Shown: in pieces, positions 44,340 through 53,880 of the stretch
How the letters are laid out: each line of letters begins with the position of its first letter
Numbering within the stretch: the stretch's first letter is position 1
Source: an uncultured Shimia sp.
GTDB lineage: Bacteria; Pseudomonadota; Alphaproteobacteria; Rhodobacterales; Rhodobacteraceae
Reading direction: 5' to 3'
DNA: 64,000 nucleotides
NCBI RefSeq assembly: GCF_947498095.1
Contig: NZ_CANMJE010000001.1
Location: 434,001 to 498,000, forward strand
Made by a program: the position numbers and the translations under genes
Notes under the pieces: model-generated
The model's input: the letters and a program-made list of their open reading frames with translations, nothing else
Databases searched by the model: none
Told to the model about the DNA's origin: nothing

Positions 44340-44903
44340 TCAGGCGTCTTGTACGATTAGAAAGGCACGTGCCGGGCCGTTCGTGGCGCGGATTGAATGG
44401 GTCACGTCTGCGGCATAGTTGGCGGTATCGCCCGCGCTCAGTGTGTCGTGTGCTGTCCCTGAAACAACCTCGATTTCCCCTTCAATGACCGTCAGTTGCT
44501 CGCGCGCGCCTCGGGTGTGAGGTTGGCTGTCCAGCAAGCCACCTTCGGAAAAGCGCAGATCATAAACCTCGTGTTTGCCCGCTTGTTCGGGGGGCGACAG
44601 GATCCTGATCCGGCAGCCTTGGCCCATGTTGTCGATACTGGGCACTTGGGCCTCGCGGATCGTTTCAATGCGGTCTTCGGTGCTGCCTTCTTCCAGAAGT
44701 CCGGCAAAGTCCACCTGCAACGCGCGGGTCAGATTCCACAGCGTGGCAATCGTGGGTGAAGATTCTCCGCGTTCAATCTGACTGACCATGGATCGAGATA
44801 CGCCGGAGAGTTTGGCAACGGCGTCCAGAGACAGGCCCTGTTCGCGACGCGCCTCTTTCAGGCGGGCGGGCAATAGGTCGAGGATCTGGTTTTCGCTGTT
44901 CAT
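44340..44903 (-). CDS. XRE-family regulator with cupin sensor domain
   Basis: ATG 44903 (MNSENQILDLLPARLKEARR) gives 187 residues. The N-terminal XRE helix-turn-helix spans ~10-65 (LSLDAVAKLSGVSRSMVSQI ERGESSPTIATLWN). A C-terminal cupin_2 domain (~105-187) includes EVYDLRFSEGGLLDSQPHTR and GEIEVVSGTAHDTLSAGD. Such regulators usually sense a small metabolite, often an amino acid or polyamine. It lies upstream of kbl-tdh and divergent from the thiolase, so either unit could be its target. GTCACA...TGTGAC and AATCCG...CGGATT dyads flank it. Confidence 0.87.
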   Translation of the reverse strand: MNSENQILDLLPARLKEARREQGLSLDAVAKLSGVSRSMVSQIERGESSPTIATLWNLTRALQVDFAGLLEEGSTEDRIETIREAQVPSIDNMGQGCRIRILSPPEQAGKHEVYDLRFSEGGLLDSQPHTRGAREQLTVIEGEIEVVSGTAHDTLSAGDTANYAADVTHSIRATNGPARAFLIVQDA

Positions 44904-44948
44904 GTCCCATAACTGCTGTGCCGTCGCGTCCCTGTCAATGCACGCAGC

Positions 44949-44976
44949 GTCACAGGACAACGTGTACCCTTGTGAC
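44949..44976. promoter_or_regulatory. Imperfect dyad between regulator and thiolase genes
   Basis: GTCACA and TGTGAC form an inverted repeat with a 16-nt spacer in the 127-bp gap between the divergent cupin regulator and thiolase genes. It is a candidate autoregulatory operator. It is short and may be chance. Confidence 0.3.
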
Positions 44977-45030
44977 CCAAGGTCAGCGTAGTAGGTTAAG
45001 CCCAACTGTTTTTCTTACGGAGGCTTCCTC

Positions 45031-46206
45031 ATGACCGATATCGTAATTCTCGATGGCGCACGGACCGCAATTGGCACATTTGGCGGATCGCTCGCCAATA
45101 CTGCTCCGATCGACCTGGGCGCAACAGCGGCCAAGGCGGCGATGGAGCGGTCGGGTGTCGAAGGCGGCCAGATCGGCCAGGTTGTCTATGGGCATGTGAT
45201 CAATACCGAGCCTCGCGATATGTACTTGAGCCGCGTGGCGGCGATGAATGCAGGCATTCCTGACACCACCCCTGCCATGAACGTGAACCGCCTGTGCGGT
45301 TCCGGTGCGCAGGCGATTGTTTCAGCGGCACAGTCTCTGATGCTGGGGGATGCGGATTTTGCTTTGGCGGGTGGTGCCGAGAACATGAGCCGCTCGCCCT
45401 ATATTATTCAGTCTCAGCGCTGGGGTCAGAAGATGGGCGATGTCAAAACGCTCGACATGATGCTGGGCGCGCTGAACTGCCCGTTCGGCACAGGTCACAT
45501 GGGTATCACCGCTGAAAATGTGGCGGACGAACACGATGTGACCCGCGAGCAGATGGACGCCTTTGCGCTGGAAAGCCAAAAGCGGGCAGCAGCAGCCATC
45601 GAAGCGGGCCATTTCCAGAGCCAGATCGTACCCGTCGAGGTCAAGAAGCGCCGTGAGGTGGTGGCCTTTGATACCGACGAGCACCCCACGCCTTCGACCG
45701 AGGAGTCGCTCGCCAAGCTGCGCGCTGTGTTTAAAAAAGACGGGCGCGTAACGGCTGGCAACGCATCAGGTATCAATGACGGTGCGGCGGCCATCGTTCT
45801 GGCCCGCGCGGACGCTGCGGAAAAGGCTGGCCTCAAGCCCAAAGCCCGCGTGCTGGGCTATGCCCATGCTGGTGTACGCCCGGAGGTTATGGGCATTGGC
45901 CCGGTTCCAGCGGTTGAAAACCTCTTGGCCAAGACGGGTCTCGCGATCACCGACTTTGATGTGATCGAATCGAACGAAGCCTTTGCGGCGCAGGCACTTG
46001 CGGTGAACAAGGGACTTGGCCTCGATGCAGCCAAGGTGAACCCGAACGGCGGTGCGATTGCTCTGGGTCACCCGGTTGGCGCAACTGGGTGCATTATCAC
46101 CGTCAAAGCGCTGTACGAGCTAGAGCGCATCGGCGGCTCCAAGGCTTTGATCACCATGTGCATTGGCGGGGGCCAGGGCATCGCGATCGCCATTGAACGC
46201 ATGTAA
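45031..46206 (+). CDS. Acetyl-CoA C-acyltransferase (thiolase family)
   Basis: The 391-residue thiolase starts at ATG 45031. Catalytic motifs are [16 protein letters not shown] (acylated Cys), [23 protein letters not shown] (His) and [11 protein letters not shown] (second Cys). It is a type II-like acetoacetyl-CoA or beta-ketoadipyl-type thiolase. Role options are beta-oxidation, acetoacetyl-CoA synthesis for PHB, or degradation of branched acids. No phaB or fad partner is adjacent. Confidence 0.9.
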   Translation: MTDIVILDGARTAIGTFGGSLANTAPIDLGATAAKAAMERSGVEGGQIGQVVYGHVINTEPRDMYLSRVAAMNAGIPDTTPAMNVNRLCGSGAQAIVSAAQSLMLGDADFALAGGAENMSRSPYIIQSQRWGQKMGDVKTLDMMLGALNCPFGTGHMGITAENVADEHDVTREQMDAFALESQKRAAAAIEAGHFQSQIVPVEVKKRREVVAFDTDEHPTPSTEESLAKLRAVFKKDGRVTAGNASGINDGAAAIVLARADAAEKAGLKPKARVLGYAHAGVRPEVMGIGPVPAVENLLAKTGLAITDFDVIESNEAFAAQALAVNKGLGLDAAKVNPNGGAIALGHPVGATGCIITVKALYELERIGGSKALITMCIGGGQGIAIAIERM

Positions 46207-46216
46207 TTGAGATATC

Positions 46217-46246
46217 AGGGCGCCTCGATCCTAGGGGCGCCCTCTT
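46217..46246. terminator. Terminator between convergent thiolase and pbpC genes
   Basis: AGGGCGCC/GGCGCCCT arms enclose an 11-nt loop and are followed by CTTTAG. It lies 11 bp after the thiolase stop and abuts the pbpC stop, probably serving both strands. Confidence 0.8.
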
Positions 46247-48291
46247 TAGTCAATCCAGATCGTAATTCGGTCTGAGCGCCCATTGTCATCAATCACGGTC
46301 AAAGTTGACGCGCCTTTCTCAGCAAAATCCAGATCGATGTCGCGACGATGCTGTCGTGTAGCAAGAGGCCGCCCATTTGCAAGAATGGTCAGTGGCAAAA
46401 CACCCTCACGAATCTTAACTGTCAGACCGCCATCCAATTGTGCGAGGCGCGCGCCATTTGGCGGGAACGCCACGATAGGGGTGTCAGAGGCGGGCTCAAA
46501 CACAGCCTCACGCCCGCGAAACCGTTGCAAGGGTTGGGGCAGTTGAGCGGAAGATTCTGTAAGGGTTTCAGGTGGCGGTGGGCCAAGTGGGTCCAACGTG
46601 GGTTTGAGGCGTTGAAAGGCCTCGAACAGAACTGGGGCTGCAAGTTCTCCGCCAAAGGCACCGGGCACCGGTGTACCATCTGCTCGGCCAATCCACACGC
46701 CAATGACATGCTGCCCGTCATATCCCAGCGCCCATGCATCGCGATGTCCGTAACTTGTGCCGGTCTTATAGGCCAACCGGTTTAGCGGAGCGCCAGCAGG
46801 GGGCGCGATGGACGAAAGGACATGACCAACTTGCCACGCAGCCGAGCGGCTGATGACATGGCGTTCGGGGGCCGTGTCTGAGCCCATGCGCCACACCAGA
46901 TCAACCGAAGCACCCCCGCGGGCCTGCATGGCGTAGATCCGGACAAGATCTTCCATCGTGACGCCGATGCCGCCCAAAACCACAGCCAAGCCAGCTTTGC
47001 CCAAGGGGAGTTTCGGTGTCGCCCCGGACTTACGTATCGCAGACATAATCCGCGCTGGCCCCAATTGATCGGCAAGCAGAACCACAGGAATGTTAAGGGA
47101 CTGACGCAGCGCTTCGGCGATTTTCAATTCACCCCGGAACCGGCCATCAAAGTTTTGCGGGGCATAGCCACCAAATGTCACGGGCCGGTCGTCAATCAGG
47201 GTCTCTGGGTGCACAAGGCCGTCATCAAACCCCATCGCATAGACCAGAGGCTTTAGGGTTGATCCCGGAGAACGAACCGCACGAGTCATATCGACGAACC
47301 CTTCGCGCCGGTCCTGACCTGCGTATCCCGCCGACCCCACCGAGGCCAAGACTTCACCGGTTTCATGGTTCGCGACGAGCATAGCGATCGACAGGCGTTC
47401 GCCGAGGCCGAACAGTGATTTTTTTGCCAGTGCTTCGAGGGAAAGCTGCAGGTCACTATCAAGGGTCAGGTTGTGCCGGTGAGCCAAGGGGTCACTGTCA
47501 ACGGCACGGTCTGCCATATGAGCTGCCAATGTGGGAAATGGGCGTCTTTTGGCCGAAATAGTCTCTGTTTTTGCAGCTCTCACATCGTCCGTGGTTAAGA
47601 TATCTGAACCTGCCAGCCTGTCCAAAACCCGATCTCTGGCAGCTTGAGCAACCTGACGATCGCGGTCAGGTCGCCGGCCCTCAGGGCTTTGCGGTAATGC
47701 GATGAGCAATGCGGCTTGTGCGGGTGTCAGCCGCCTGGGTTCTTTGCCGAACCAAGCCAAAGTGGCGGCTCGGATGCCTTCCAGATTTCCACCATACGGG
47801 GCGTGCGTCAGATAGAGGCTTAGAATCTGTTCTTTGTTGAGACGCGTTTCCAGTGCCAGCGCCACTCGCATTTGTCGAAGTTTGCCTGACCAGCGCCCGG
47901 TACTGCCGTCTTCAAGCAAGCGCGCAACCTGCATGGTGAGGGTAGATCCGCCCGAGACCACCTCTTGATTCATAACCGCCTGAACAACGGCGCGGGTCAG
48001 CGCCAGAGGGTCCACGCCGTTGTGTTGAAAAAAACGTTTGTCCTCATAGGCGACAAGCATGTCGAGATAGCGCTGATCAACCGATTGCGGCGCAGCCCCC
48101 AGTCGCATGAGCCCGTCTTCGACCGCATAAGCGCGCAACAGAATGCCGTTGCGGTCCCGCACCTCAACTGAGGTTTCCGCAATGAGCGGCGGCAAGTTGG
48201 TTGCTGCCACCCAGTCGTGAAACCGGTCATGCGCAAAGGCCACGCCCCAAAGGGCGATGACCGGTGCGAGGTATCGTCCCCAGCCTCGCAT
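46246..48291 (-). CDS. pbpC: Penicillin-binding protein 1C
   Basis: ATG 48291 overlaps the alpha-2-macroglobulin stop by one base (TGATG); a GTG three bases upstream is the alternative. The 681-residue protein has an N-terminal membrane anchor. The GT51 glycosyltransferase carries YEDKRFFQHNGVDPLALTRA, GGSTLTMQVARLLE and QILSLYLTHAPYGGN. The transpeptidase carries RSPGSTLKPLVYAMGF (SxxK), a SLN box and YKTGTSYGHRDAW (KTGT). A C-terminal BiPBP_C beta domain (~595-680) follows. It polymerises and cross-links peptidoglycan. The pbpC-alpha-2-macroglobulin pairing matches the enterobacterial yfhM-pbpC locus. Confidence 0.96.
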   Translation of the reverse strand: MRGWGRYLAPVIALWGVAFAHDRFHDWVAATNLPPLIAETSVEVRDRNGILLRAYAVEDGLMRLGAAPQSVDQRYLDMLVAYEDKRFFQHNGVDPLALTRAVVQAVMNQEVVSGGSTLTMQVARLLEDGSTGRWSGKLRQMRVALALETRLNKEQILSLYLTHAPYGGNLEGIRAATLAWFGKEPRRLTPAQAALLIALPQSPEGRRPDRDRQVAQAARDRVLDRLAGSDILTTDDVRAAKTETISAKRRPFPTLAAHMADRAVDSDPLAHRHNLTLDSDLQLSLEALAKKSLFGLGERLSIAMLVANHETGEVLASVGSAGYAGQDRREGFVDMTRAVRSPGSTLKPLVYAMGFDDGLVHPETLIDDRPVTFGGYAPQNFDGRFRGELKIAEALRQSLNIPVVLLADQLGPARIMSAIRKSGATPKLPLGKAGLAVVLGGIGVTMEDLVRIYAMQARGGASVDLVWRMGSDTAPERHVISRSAAWQVGHVLSSIAPPAGAPLNRLAYKTGTSYGHRDAWALGYDGQHVIGVWIGRADGTPVPGAFGGELAAPVLFEAFQRLKPTLDPLGPPPPETLTESSAQLPQPLQRFRGREAVFEPASDTPIVAFPPNGARLAQLDGGLTVKIREGVLPLTILANGRPLATRQHRRDIDLDFAEKGASTLTVIDDNGRSDRITIWID

Positions 48292-51200
48292 CACTCGTTG
48301 ATAATGATGCGACTTGCGGCTGTTCGCGCGCGGAACTGCGGACGGTACATGTCCTCAACCGTTGTGGCCGGCTGGTGATACTCACCGGGGCTGACGGCGC
48401 GCACGATATAGGCCAATTGGAACTTGTTGCGTGACGTCCAATCCACAGCGGCAAGGAACCTGTCTGCACGGAACTCGGTGTTTTGCGCGGATGTCAGATC
48501 CAGCCATTTCAGCGCCGAAATATCTCCGCTTTCCAAGAGGTTCGGATTGTCGATTTCGAAACCAGCGGGCAAGGCGTCATTCACCATGAGCCGCGCACCT
48601 CCGTTGCTGGCGGGATCAATCGTCAGAACGGCAACATAGCGATCCCCGACATGGATATTGTCAGGCTGCATGGGCTCGCCATCGGTGGTGAAATAGCTGC
48701 GCTCTATGGTGTAGCCGTAGCCACCTTTTTCGACGGGATAGTCCGGCACTCCGATTGAGGTCACAGTCAGCGCAGTCGGCTTGTCGCTTTGGTTGCTGAT
48801 GAGGATCGGTTCGGCATTGGCCTCATCGGCCAGAGCGCGCACCAGCGGGCCGTTGATGGGTGCACCGTTGACGGAAATGCCCATTCCACTTTCATCCTCA
48901 ATCAGTGCATGAGCCGCCATCAGGGACCAGACGGATTCCTGGGTGGAGCGGATTTGATCCTGACCTCCGACACGCGCGGACCAAACGGCGCGATCCAGTG
49001 CATTGCTGCCAGCCTCAACCGCAAGGGTCAGCATACCGGCAGCATCGCGCAGGTTGGTGCCATAGTCCGCGCGCCATTTGGATGATGGTCCTGAGTCCCA
49101 CTCCTCTTCCATGTATCGAGCCGCCAGAGCAAACATCCGGTCAGCGCGGGTTTGGTCTCCGTAGTATGCCAACGCAGCTCCCAGCTGAGCATTCGCCAAT
49201 GGGGTCGCAAAGTCGTCGCCTTTGACGTCTGCATAGTAGCGCAAATCACCCATATTTGCTGCGCCCTCGCGGGCCAGAACCATCAAGGCATAGGCGATGT
49301 CTTCCCCCCCGAAATCAAAGTCGGGCGCATAGTTCAGGCGGTTGCGCAGGTTATCCATCGCTTGACGGAACGCGATGTCCGGTACGGTGTACCCTTTGGC
49401 ACGGGCGCGCGACATGAAGTCACTGACATAGGCATCCAGCCAGAAGTCGCCCGAGTCCGCATACCAAAGCCCAAAGGCACCGTTGCTGGCCTGACGGGTC
49501 AGGATCACGGCAATCGCCTCGTCAATGCGTTCCTGCACCTTGCCCCGTTCGCCAAGTCCCAGCGATGACGTGATGGTGTCGAAATACAAGAGCGGCAACG
49601 CCTTGGATGTGACCTGTTCGGTGCATCCATAGGGGTAACGATCCAAAGCCTGTAACAGGCCTGGCGCGTCAAACCGCGCCAAAGCGCCAGACGAGATAAC
49701 CGCAGACCCTGTACCAGGTCTGAGGTCGGCAAAGAGATTGCCGTCGAGAGTGAACGTCGCGCCGGCGGCCAGCTCTATGCGTTGGGTCACACTGATCTCG
49801 GGATCGTTGGCGCGCACGGGCAGGGTCAGTTCTTTGACCAGCTGTTTGCCGTCCGGTGTCGTCAGAGCAACCCGAAGGCTGTGATCACCCACGTTAAGGG
49901 CGCTGACTGGAATCGTAATGCGCGCGGTTCCCTGTTCTTCCAGCGTCAGACCAGACGGGATATCTCCGGTCACCAGTTCGATGCCTTGGGCACTCACGTC
50001 CAAGCCCATGCGGCCTGCAGGACCTTCGGCATGAACGACTTCAAGCAGCAATTGGCTGGTGTCACCCGGCGCGAGGAACCGAGGCAGGGTCGCTGTGACG
50101 ACAACAGGGTTACGCACAAGAACATCGCGTTCGGCCTGACCCACGGCGGTTTTGCTCCAGGCAACCGCCATCAGACGTACGGTGCCGTTGAACTCGGGCA
50201 GATCAAAGCGGACCTCAGCCGTGCCATCGGCCCCGACCTGAACCGGGCCTTCGAAATAGGCGACCAGTTCTTCGGTTGGTGGTGGGGATTGGAACGCCGA
50301 CCCACTGCCTGCATCGCCACCTTGGCGCAGCGCGCCCATGTCGCCGTTCATGCCGTCAATCAGGCGGCCATAGATATCGCGGATTTCCATGCCAAGACGC
50401 CGTTGCCCAAAGTAGTGCCCCGACGGGTCCGGGCTTTGGAAGCCGGTGAGGTTCAGGATACCCAGATCAACGGCGGCCAGCGTGACATAGGCCGTTTCAC
50501 CCTCGGCAACACCGTCCACTTTGATTCCAACGTCCAATGCGTCACTGGGTGCCACCTTGTCAGCTGCCTCAAGCGATACCGCGAGTTGTTTCGCGCCGGG
50601 ATCAATCTGAGCGTAACTCAGCCCAAGGGCACGAGATGGGTTTAGGCCCGCAGGAACATTGGCCGGTCGAATAACTGAAGCGGTGACATAGGCGCCAGCA
50701 CCCCATTCATCCGTGACCTCCAGCGGGATTAGGTTTTCACCTTCCTGAACTTCAACGGCTTTCATGGCGATCAGGCGGTTGGACATGACAGAAATCAGTG
50801 CCGTACCCGCAAAACGCGGCACAACGCGCAACGTTGCCGTATCGCCACTGCGGTAACCGGGCTGATCCAGAGACACTTGCAGTGTGTCTGGTGTTTCGGT
50901 CGCATCCGCGGGTGCATACCATCCGGCATAGAAGTCTGAAGAGCTGGCGACATAATCGCCATCAACACGTTCCACAACGATTTCATAGCGGCCCCAATCA
51001 ACAGGGGCGCTGACCTCTAGAGCGTCGCCAGAGATGGTCACCTCTTCGCTGGCCACGGTGGTGCGGCGTGTTGTTGGTTCCCAGTTCCAGTCGCCATAGA
51101 GATTGTACCATTGATACGAGGTCCGCAGACGGTTCACGCTCCAACGAACTTTCATCGGTGCGCTGGAAAGATCGGGGTTCAGGCCGACAATCCTGAACGT

Positions 51201-53735
51201 GGCCTCGGTTCCTTCGGCAACAACACCTTCTTCGAACAGTGGTTTGATGCCGATCATCGGCCCTTTTGAGGACACAGGATGCGTCAGACGCCGTTCGACC
51301 GGGCGACCAGAAGCTTCCAGCACCGAGGTCACCACGCGCGCCTCCATCGGACGGCCTTGGACGTCGACGTTTGGCAAATACAGGTCCACGATTGAGACAC
51401 CATCAGCATCCGTGGTGTCTCCGGTGAAGAACTCTGTTAGTGGGCTGAAATATGCGTCGTATTGGCCGAACCGATACCCGGCATATCCTTCGACGTCTTC
51501 TCGGGCGCGCAAAGTCACCTGACCTTCAATATTCAGGCCTTGGCCGGGGGCACCAAACAGGTAACGCGCCTCAATCCGCAGATCGACACCGATTTTATCG
51601 TCATTCAAGACAATCGGGCCGTCCGGCAGCGTTTGAGTAAAGTCGATACGTTCCGGCAGAAAATCCTCGACGAGGAGCTTTTGCGTCACAAGTGCGGGCG
51701 CCTCGGGATCAGATTTGATCGCCAGTTTCCACGTGCCGCGCGGCACGGTCTGTCCCAGCGGCATTGCAAAGACATGACCGCCTTCGGCATCCTGCGCCGA
51801 GGTCACGCGACTGTATTCCACGCCATCCGGGCGCGTCAGGATTGCCGTGACAGGAAGTCCAGACAGAGCCTCGGCCACATCTCCTCGGGCAAGGGCTGTC
51901 GCGTGAATGGTCTCTCCGGCGCGATAGGCACCCCGATCGGTGGTCAAGAACACATCAACAGGAGGCGCTGGAGAGCGCCCTTCGACGCCGCGATCTGACA
52001 GGTCAAAGGCAGGATCGGTAAGTGACAGGAACGAAAAGTCGTCTCCGGCTTGCAACGTCAGCATCGCAGGGGCAGCACCGCCTGATCCACGCGTCAGACC
52101 GGGATCAAATCGCGCGTATCCTTGATCATCGGTGATGGCGGTCCCAAGCACGCGGTTCGCGCGCGACAATAGCGTGACAGTCGCTCCGGGTTGGGCAGAT
52201 GCGTCGCCCAATGCCCGCAGGAATACATGAAAGCCATCGACACCCGAAAGAGTGGTCACCCCAAGATCGGACAGGACGAACCATTGTGTTGTCGACGTCT
52301 CGTCGTACGGGTCAGCGCCGGGCAAGTCAGCCGTCAGCGCATAGAGCCCCGTAGGCAGACCCGCCACAACATCCCCCAATGGCAAGCGGGTAGTCATGTC
52401 CGCATTCAACTCGTTTTTAACGCTTCCTGAGCCCTGCCAGATCGTTTCGGCAATCTCGCTTTCAAAGGTTTCAAACTGCCAATAGGACAAAGGCCGACCA
52501 AAGTACCCATCTTGGATGGTGCGCAACAAATTGCGGTCGCTGACGCGCTGCAGGGTTAGGTCCACTTCGGTCAGGTTGACGGTTTGGATGGGCAGGCCAG
52601 CTTCGGCGGTGCGCGGTAGAACATAGGCACGTCCAGGGAAACTGACGGAGGGTTCGCGGTCGCGGACATAAAAGGTCAGTTCGATATCTTTCAGCAGCTC
52701 TTCGCCGCTTGCCGCAGGCAGGCCCTTGCGGAACGTGACGGTTTGGCGCGAGCCGTGCGCGATACCTTCAATGCACAACCGGCTTTCCTCGGCTTGAACG
52801 GCCAAGCGTTGATCGGGAAGTTTCACATAGGGCGTGTAGTCCACGCCCGCCTGAACTAGAGGTTCATTGAATGTCGCGCAGATTCTTGGCTCAGTCAGAT
52901 TGTTGTCCACAACATGTTCAGAAATGCGAAAGCCGTATTTGGCAATGGCGTTGTCCAGCGCCGCCAGAACATCCTGTCGTGGCTGGATCGATTCGGCCAA
53001 CCGCAGAGCGCTGAGCGCGCGCCGTCCTGAGTTGTCAGCAATCAGCAGATCAGACAATTGCATGAGCGTCGAGACCCGTTGCGGATCATTCTCTGCGCGC
53101 AAATAGGCATTGAGTGTCGCGAGAAAAGCCCGCGATTTATAGGTGCTTTGCGAGTTGCCACCATCTGCCGCCAAAAGCGTGTTCAGGCGGCCGTATTCCA
53201 ACCACAGATCGCTTCGATCTGCCTTGCCAATGGCACCGCCGGTCCAGCGCATTGCATAGAGCTTGTCGCCGTCATTCAGATTGCCTTGGGCCGCCTCTAA
53301 CATCTCGTCGATGCTCCAGGGGCCGCCGGCATGAAGAGAGCCAATGTTTGCGGCTTGGTCACGGGCACGTTTCAGTTGATAGGAAGGGATAAAGTCCAAT
53401 TCTGCCGTGCGATCGCTCGATTGCGCCAGAATTTTTGGGTCTGTCAAAAACACCTCGCCAGAGACAGCGCCCTCATAGGGTTGCGTGTCTGAAATGGCAC
53501 TTTTGGGGAAACAAGCGCTTGAGTTCTTGTTGTAGGTAAATGCCTTGCACTGGGTGTCCTGCAAACAGGCCTCGCGGCAAGTCTCATAAGTTGTATCAAA
53601 CAAGTTCGTCAGATCGGACCCGTAAAAATCCACATCCCTGCTGACGACGATGCGCCGATCCGGCACGTATTCACTCTCTGCAATAACCGACTGAGCAAGC
53701 AAAAGGCCCGCCAGGGCCGCCATGAACCAACGCAT
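48291..53735 (-). CDS. yfhM: Bacterial alpha-2-macroglobulin family protein with N-terminal PAN domain
   Basis: ATG 53735 (MRWFMAALAGLLLAQSVIA) gives 1814 residues. A cleavable signal peptide ends at AIA-ES, with no lipobox Cys. A PAN/Apple-like domain follows (~25-90; TYETCREACLQDTQCKAFTY NKNSSACF). MG/bait regions and the alpha-2-macroglobulin core are then seen (VFLTTDRGAYRAGETIHATA, FEGPVQVGADGTAEVRFDLP). The thioester domain has YPYGCTEQVTSK with Cys1371 and the GTEQ-type Gln. In the family, proteases cleave the bait and become covalently trapped in the periplasm. pbpC is translationally coupled downstream. Lack of lipidation suggests a soluble protein, unlike E. coli ECAM. Confidence 0.94.
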   Translation of the reverse strand: MRWFMAALAGLLLAQSVIAESEYVPDRRIVVSRDVDFYGSDLTNLFDTTYETCREACLQDTQCKAFTYNKNSSACFPKSAISDTQPYEGAVSGEVFLTDPKILAQSSDRTAELDFIPSYQLKRARDQAANIGSLHAGGPWSIDEMLEAAQGNLNDGDKLYAMRWTGGAIGKADRSDLWLEYGRLNTLLAADGGNSQSTYKSRAFLATLNAYLRAENDPQRVSTLMQLSDLLIADNSGRRALSALRLAESIQPRQDVLAALDNAIAKYGFRISEHVVDNNLTEPRICATFNEPLVQAGVDYTPYVKLPDQRLAVQAEESRLCIEGIAHGSRQTVTFRKGLPAASGEELLKDIELTFYVRDREPSVSFPGRAYVLPRTAEAGLPIQTVNLTEVDLTLQRVSDRNLLRTIQDGYFGRPLSYWQFETFESEIAETIWQGSGSVKNELNADMTTRLPLGDVVAGLPTGLYALTADLPGADPYDETSTTQWFVLSDLGVTTLSGVDGFHVFLRALGDASAQPGATVTLLSRANRVLGTAITDDQGYARFDPGLTRGSGGAAPAMLTLQAGDDFSFLSLTDPAFDLSDRGVEGRSPAPPVDVFLTTDRGAYRAGETIHATALARGDVAEALSGLPVTAILTRPDGVEYSRVTSAQDAEGGHVFAMPLGQTVPRGTWKLAIKSDPEAPALVTQKLLVEDFLPERIDFTQTLPDGPIVLNDDKIGVDLRIEARYLFGAPGQGLNIEGQVTLRAREDVEGYAGYRFGQYDAYFSPLTEFFTGDTTDADGVSIVDLYLPNVDVQGRPMEARVVTSVLEASGRPVERRLTHPVSSKGPMIGIKPLFEEGVVAEGTEATFRIVGLNPDLSSAPMKVRWSVNRLRTSYQWYNLYGDWNWEPTTRRTTVASEEVTISGDALEVSAPVDWGRYEIVVERVDGDYVASSSDFYAGWYAPADATETPDTLQVSLDQPGYRSGDTATLRVVPRFAGTALISVMSNRLIAMKAVEVQEGENLIPLEVTDEWGAGAYVTASVIRPANVPAGLNPSRALGLSYAQIDPGAKQLAVSLEAADKVAPSDALDVGIKVDGVAEGETAYVTLAAVDLGILNLTGFQSPDPSGHYFGQRRLGMEIRDIYGRLIDGMNGDMGALRQGGDAGSGSAFQSPPPTEELVAYFEGPVQVGADGTAEVRFDLPEFNGTVRLMAVAWSKTAVGQAERDVLVRNPVVVTATLPRFLAPGDTSQLLLEVVHAEGPAGRMGLDVSAQGIELVTGDIPSGLTLEEQGTARITIPVSALNVGDHSLRVALTTPDGKQLVKELTLPVRANDPEISVTQRIELAAGATFTLDGNLFADLRPGTGSAVISSGALARFDAPGLLQALDRYPYGCTEQVTSKALPLLYFDTITSSLGLGERGKVQERIDEAIAVILTRQASNGAFGLWYADSGDFWLDAYVSDFMSRARAKGYTVPDIAFRQAMDNLRNRLNYAPDFDFGGEDIAYALMVLAREGAANMGDLRYYADVKGDDFATPLANAQLGAALAYYGDQTRADRMFALAARYMEEEWDSGPSSKWRADYGTNLRDAAGMLTLAVEAGSNALDRAVWSARVGGQDQIRSTQESVWSLMAAHALIEDESGMGISVNGAPINGPLVRALADEANAEPILISNQSDKPTALTVTSIGVPDYPVEKGGYGYTIERSYFTTDGEPMQPDNIHVGDRYVAVLTIDPASNGGARLMVNDALPAGFEIDNPNLLESGDISALKWLDLTSAQNTEFRADRFLAAVDWTSRNKFQLAYIVRAVSPGEYHQPATTVEDMYRPQFRARTAASRIIINE

Positions 53736-53880
53736 TAGACAACGCTCCTCTGAAATTGCTCGCATGGTGACATGTTGAGGCGGGCTCTGGCAACGTCTCA
53801 ACCAAATGCGCGGATTTAAGCAGATATTCATTGGTCTGGGGTTTTGTCTGAGTCAAAGGCCATCTTGTTGAGGAACCTAA

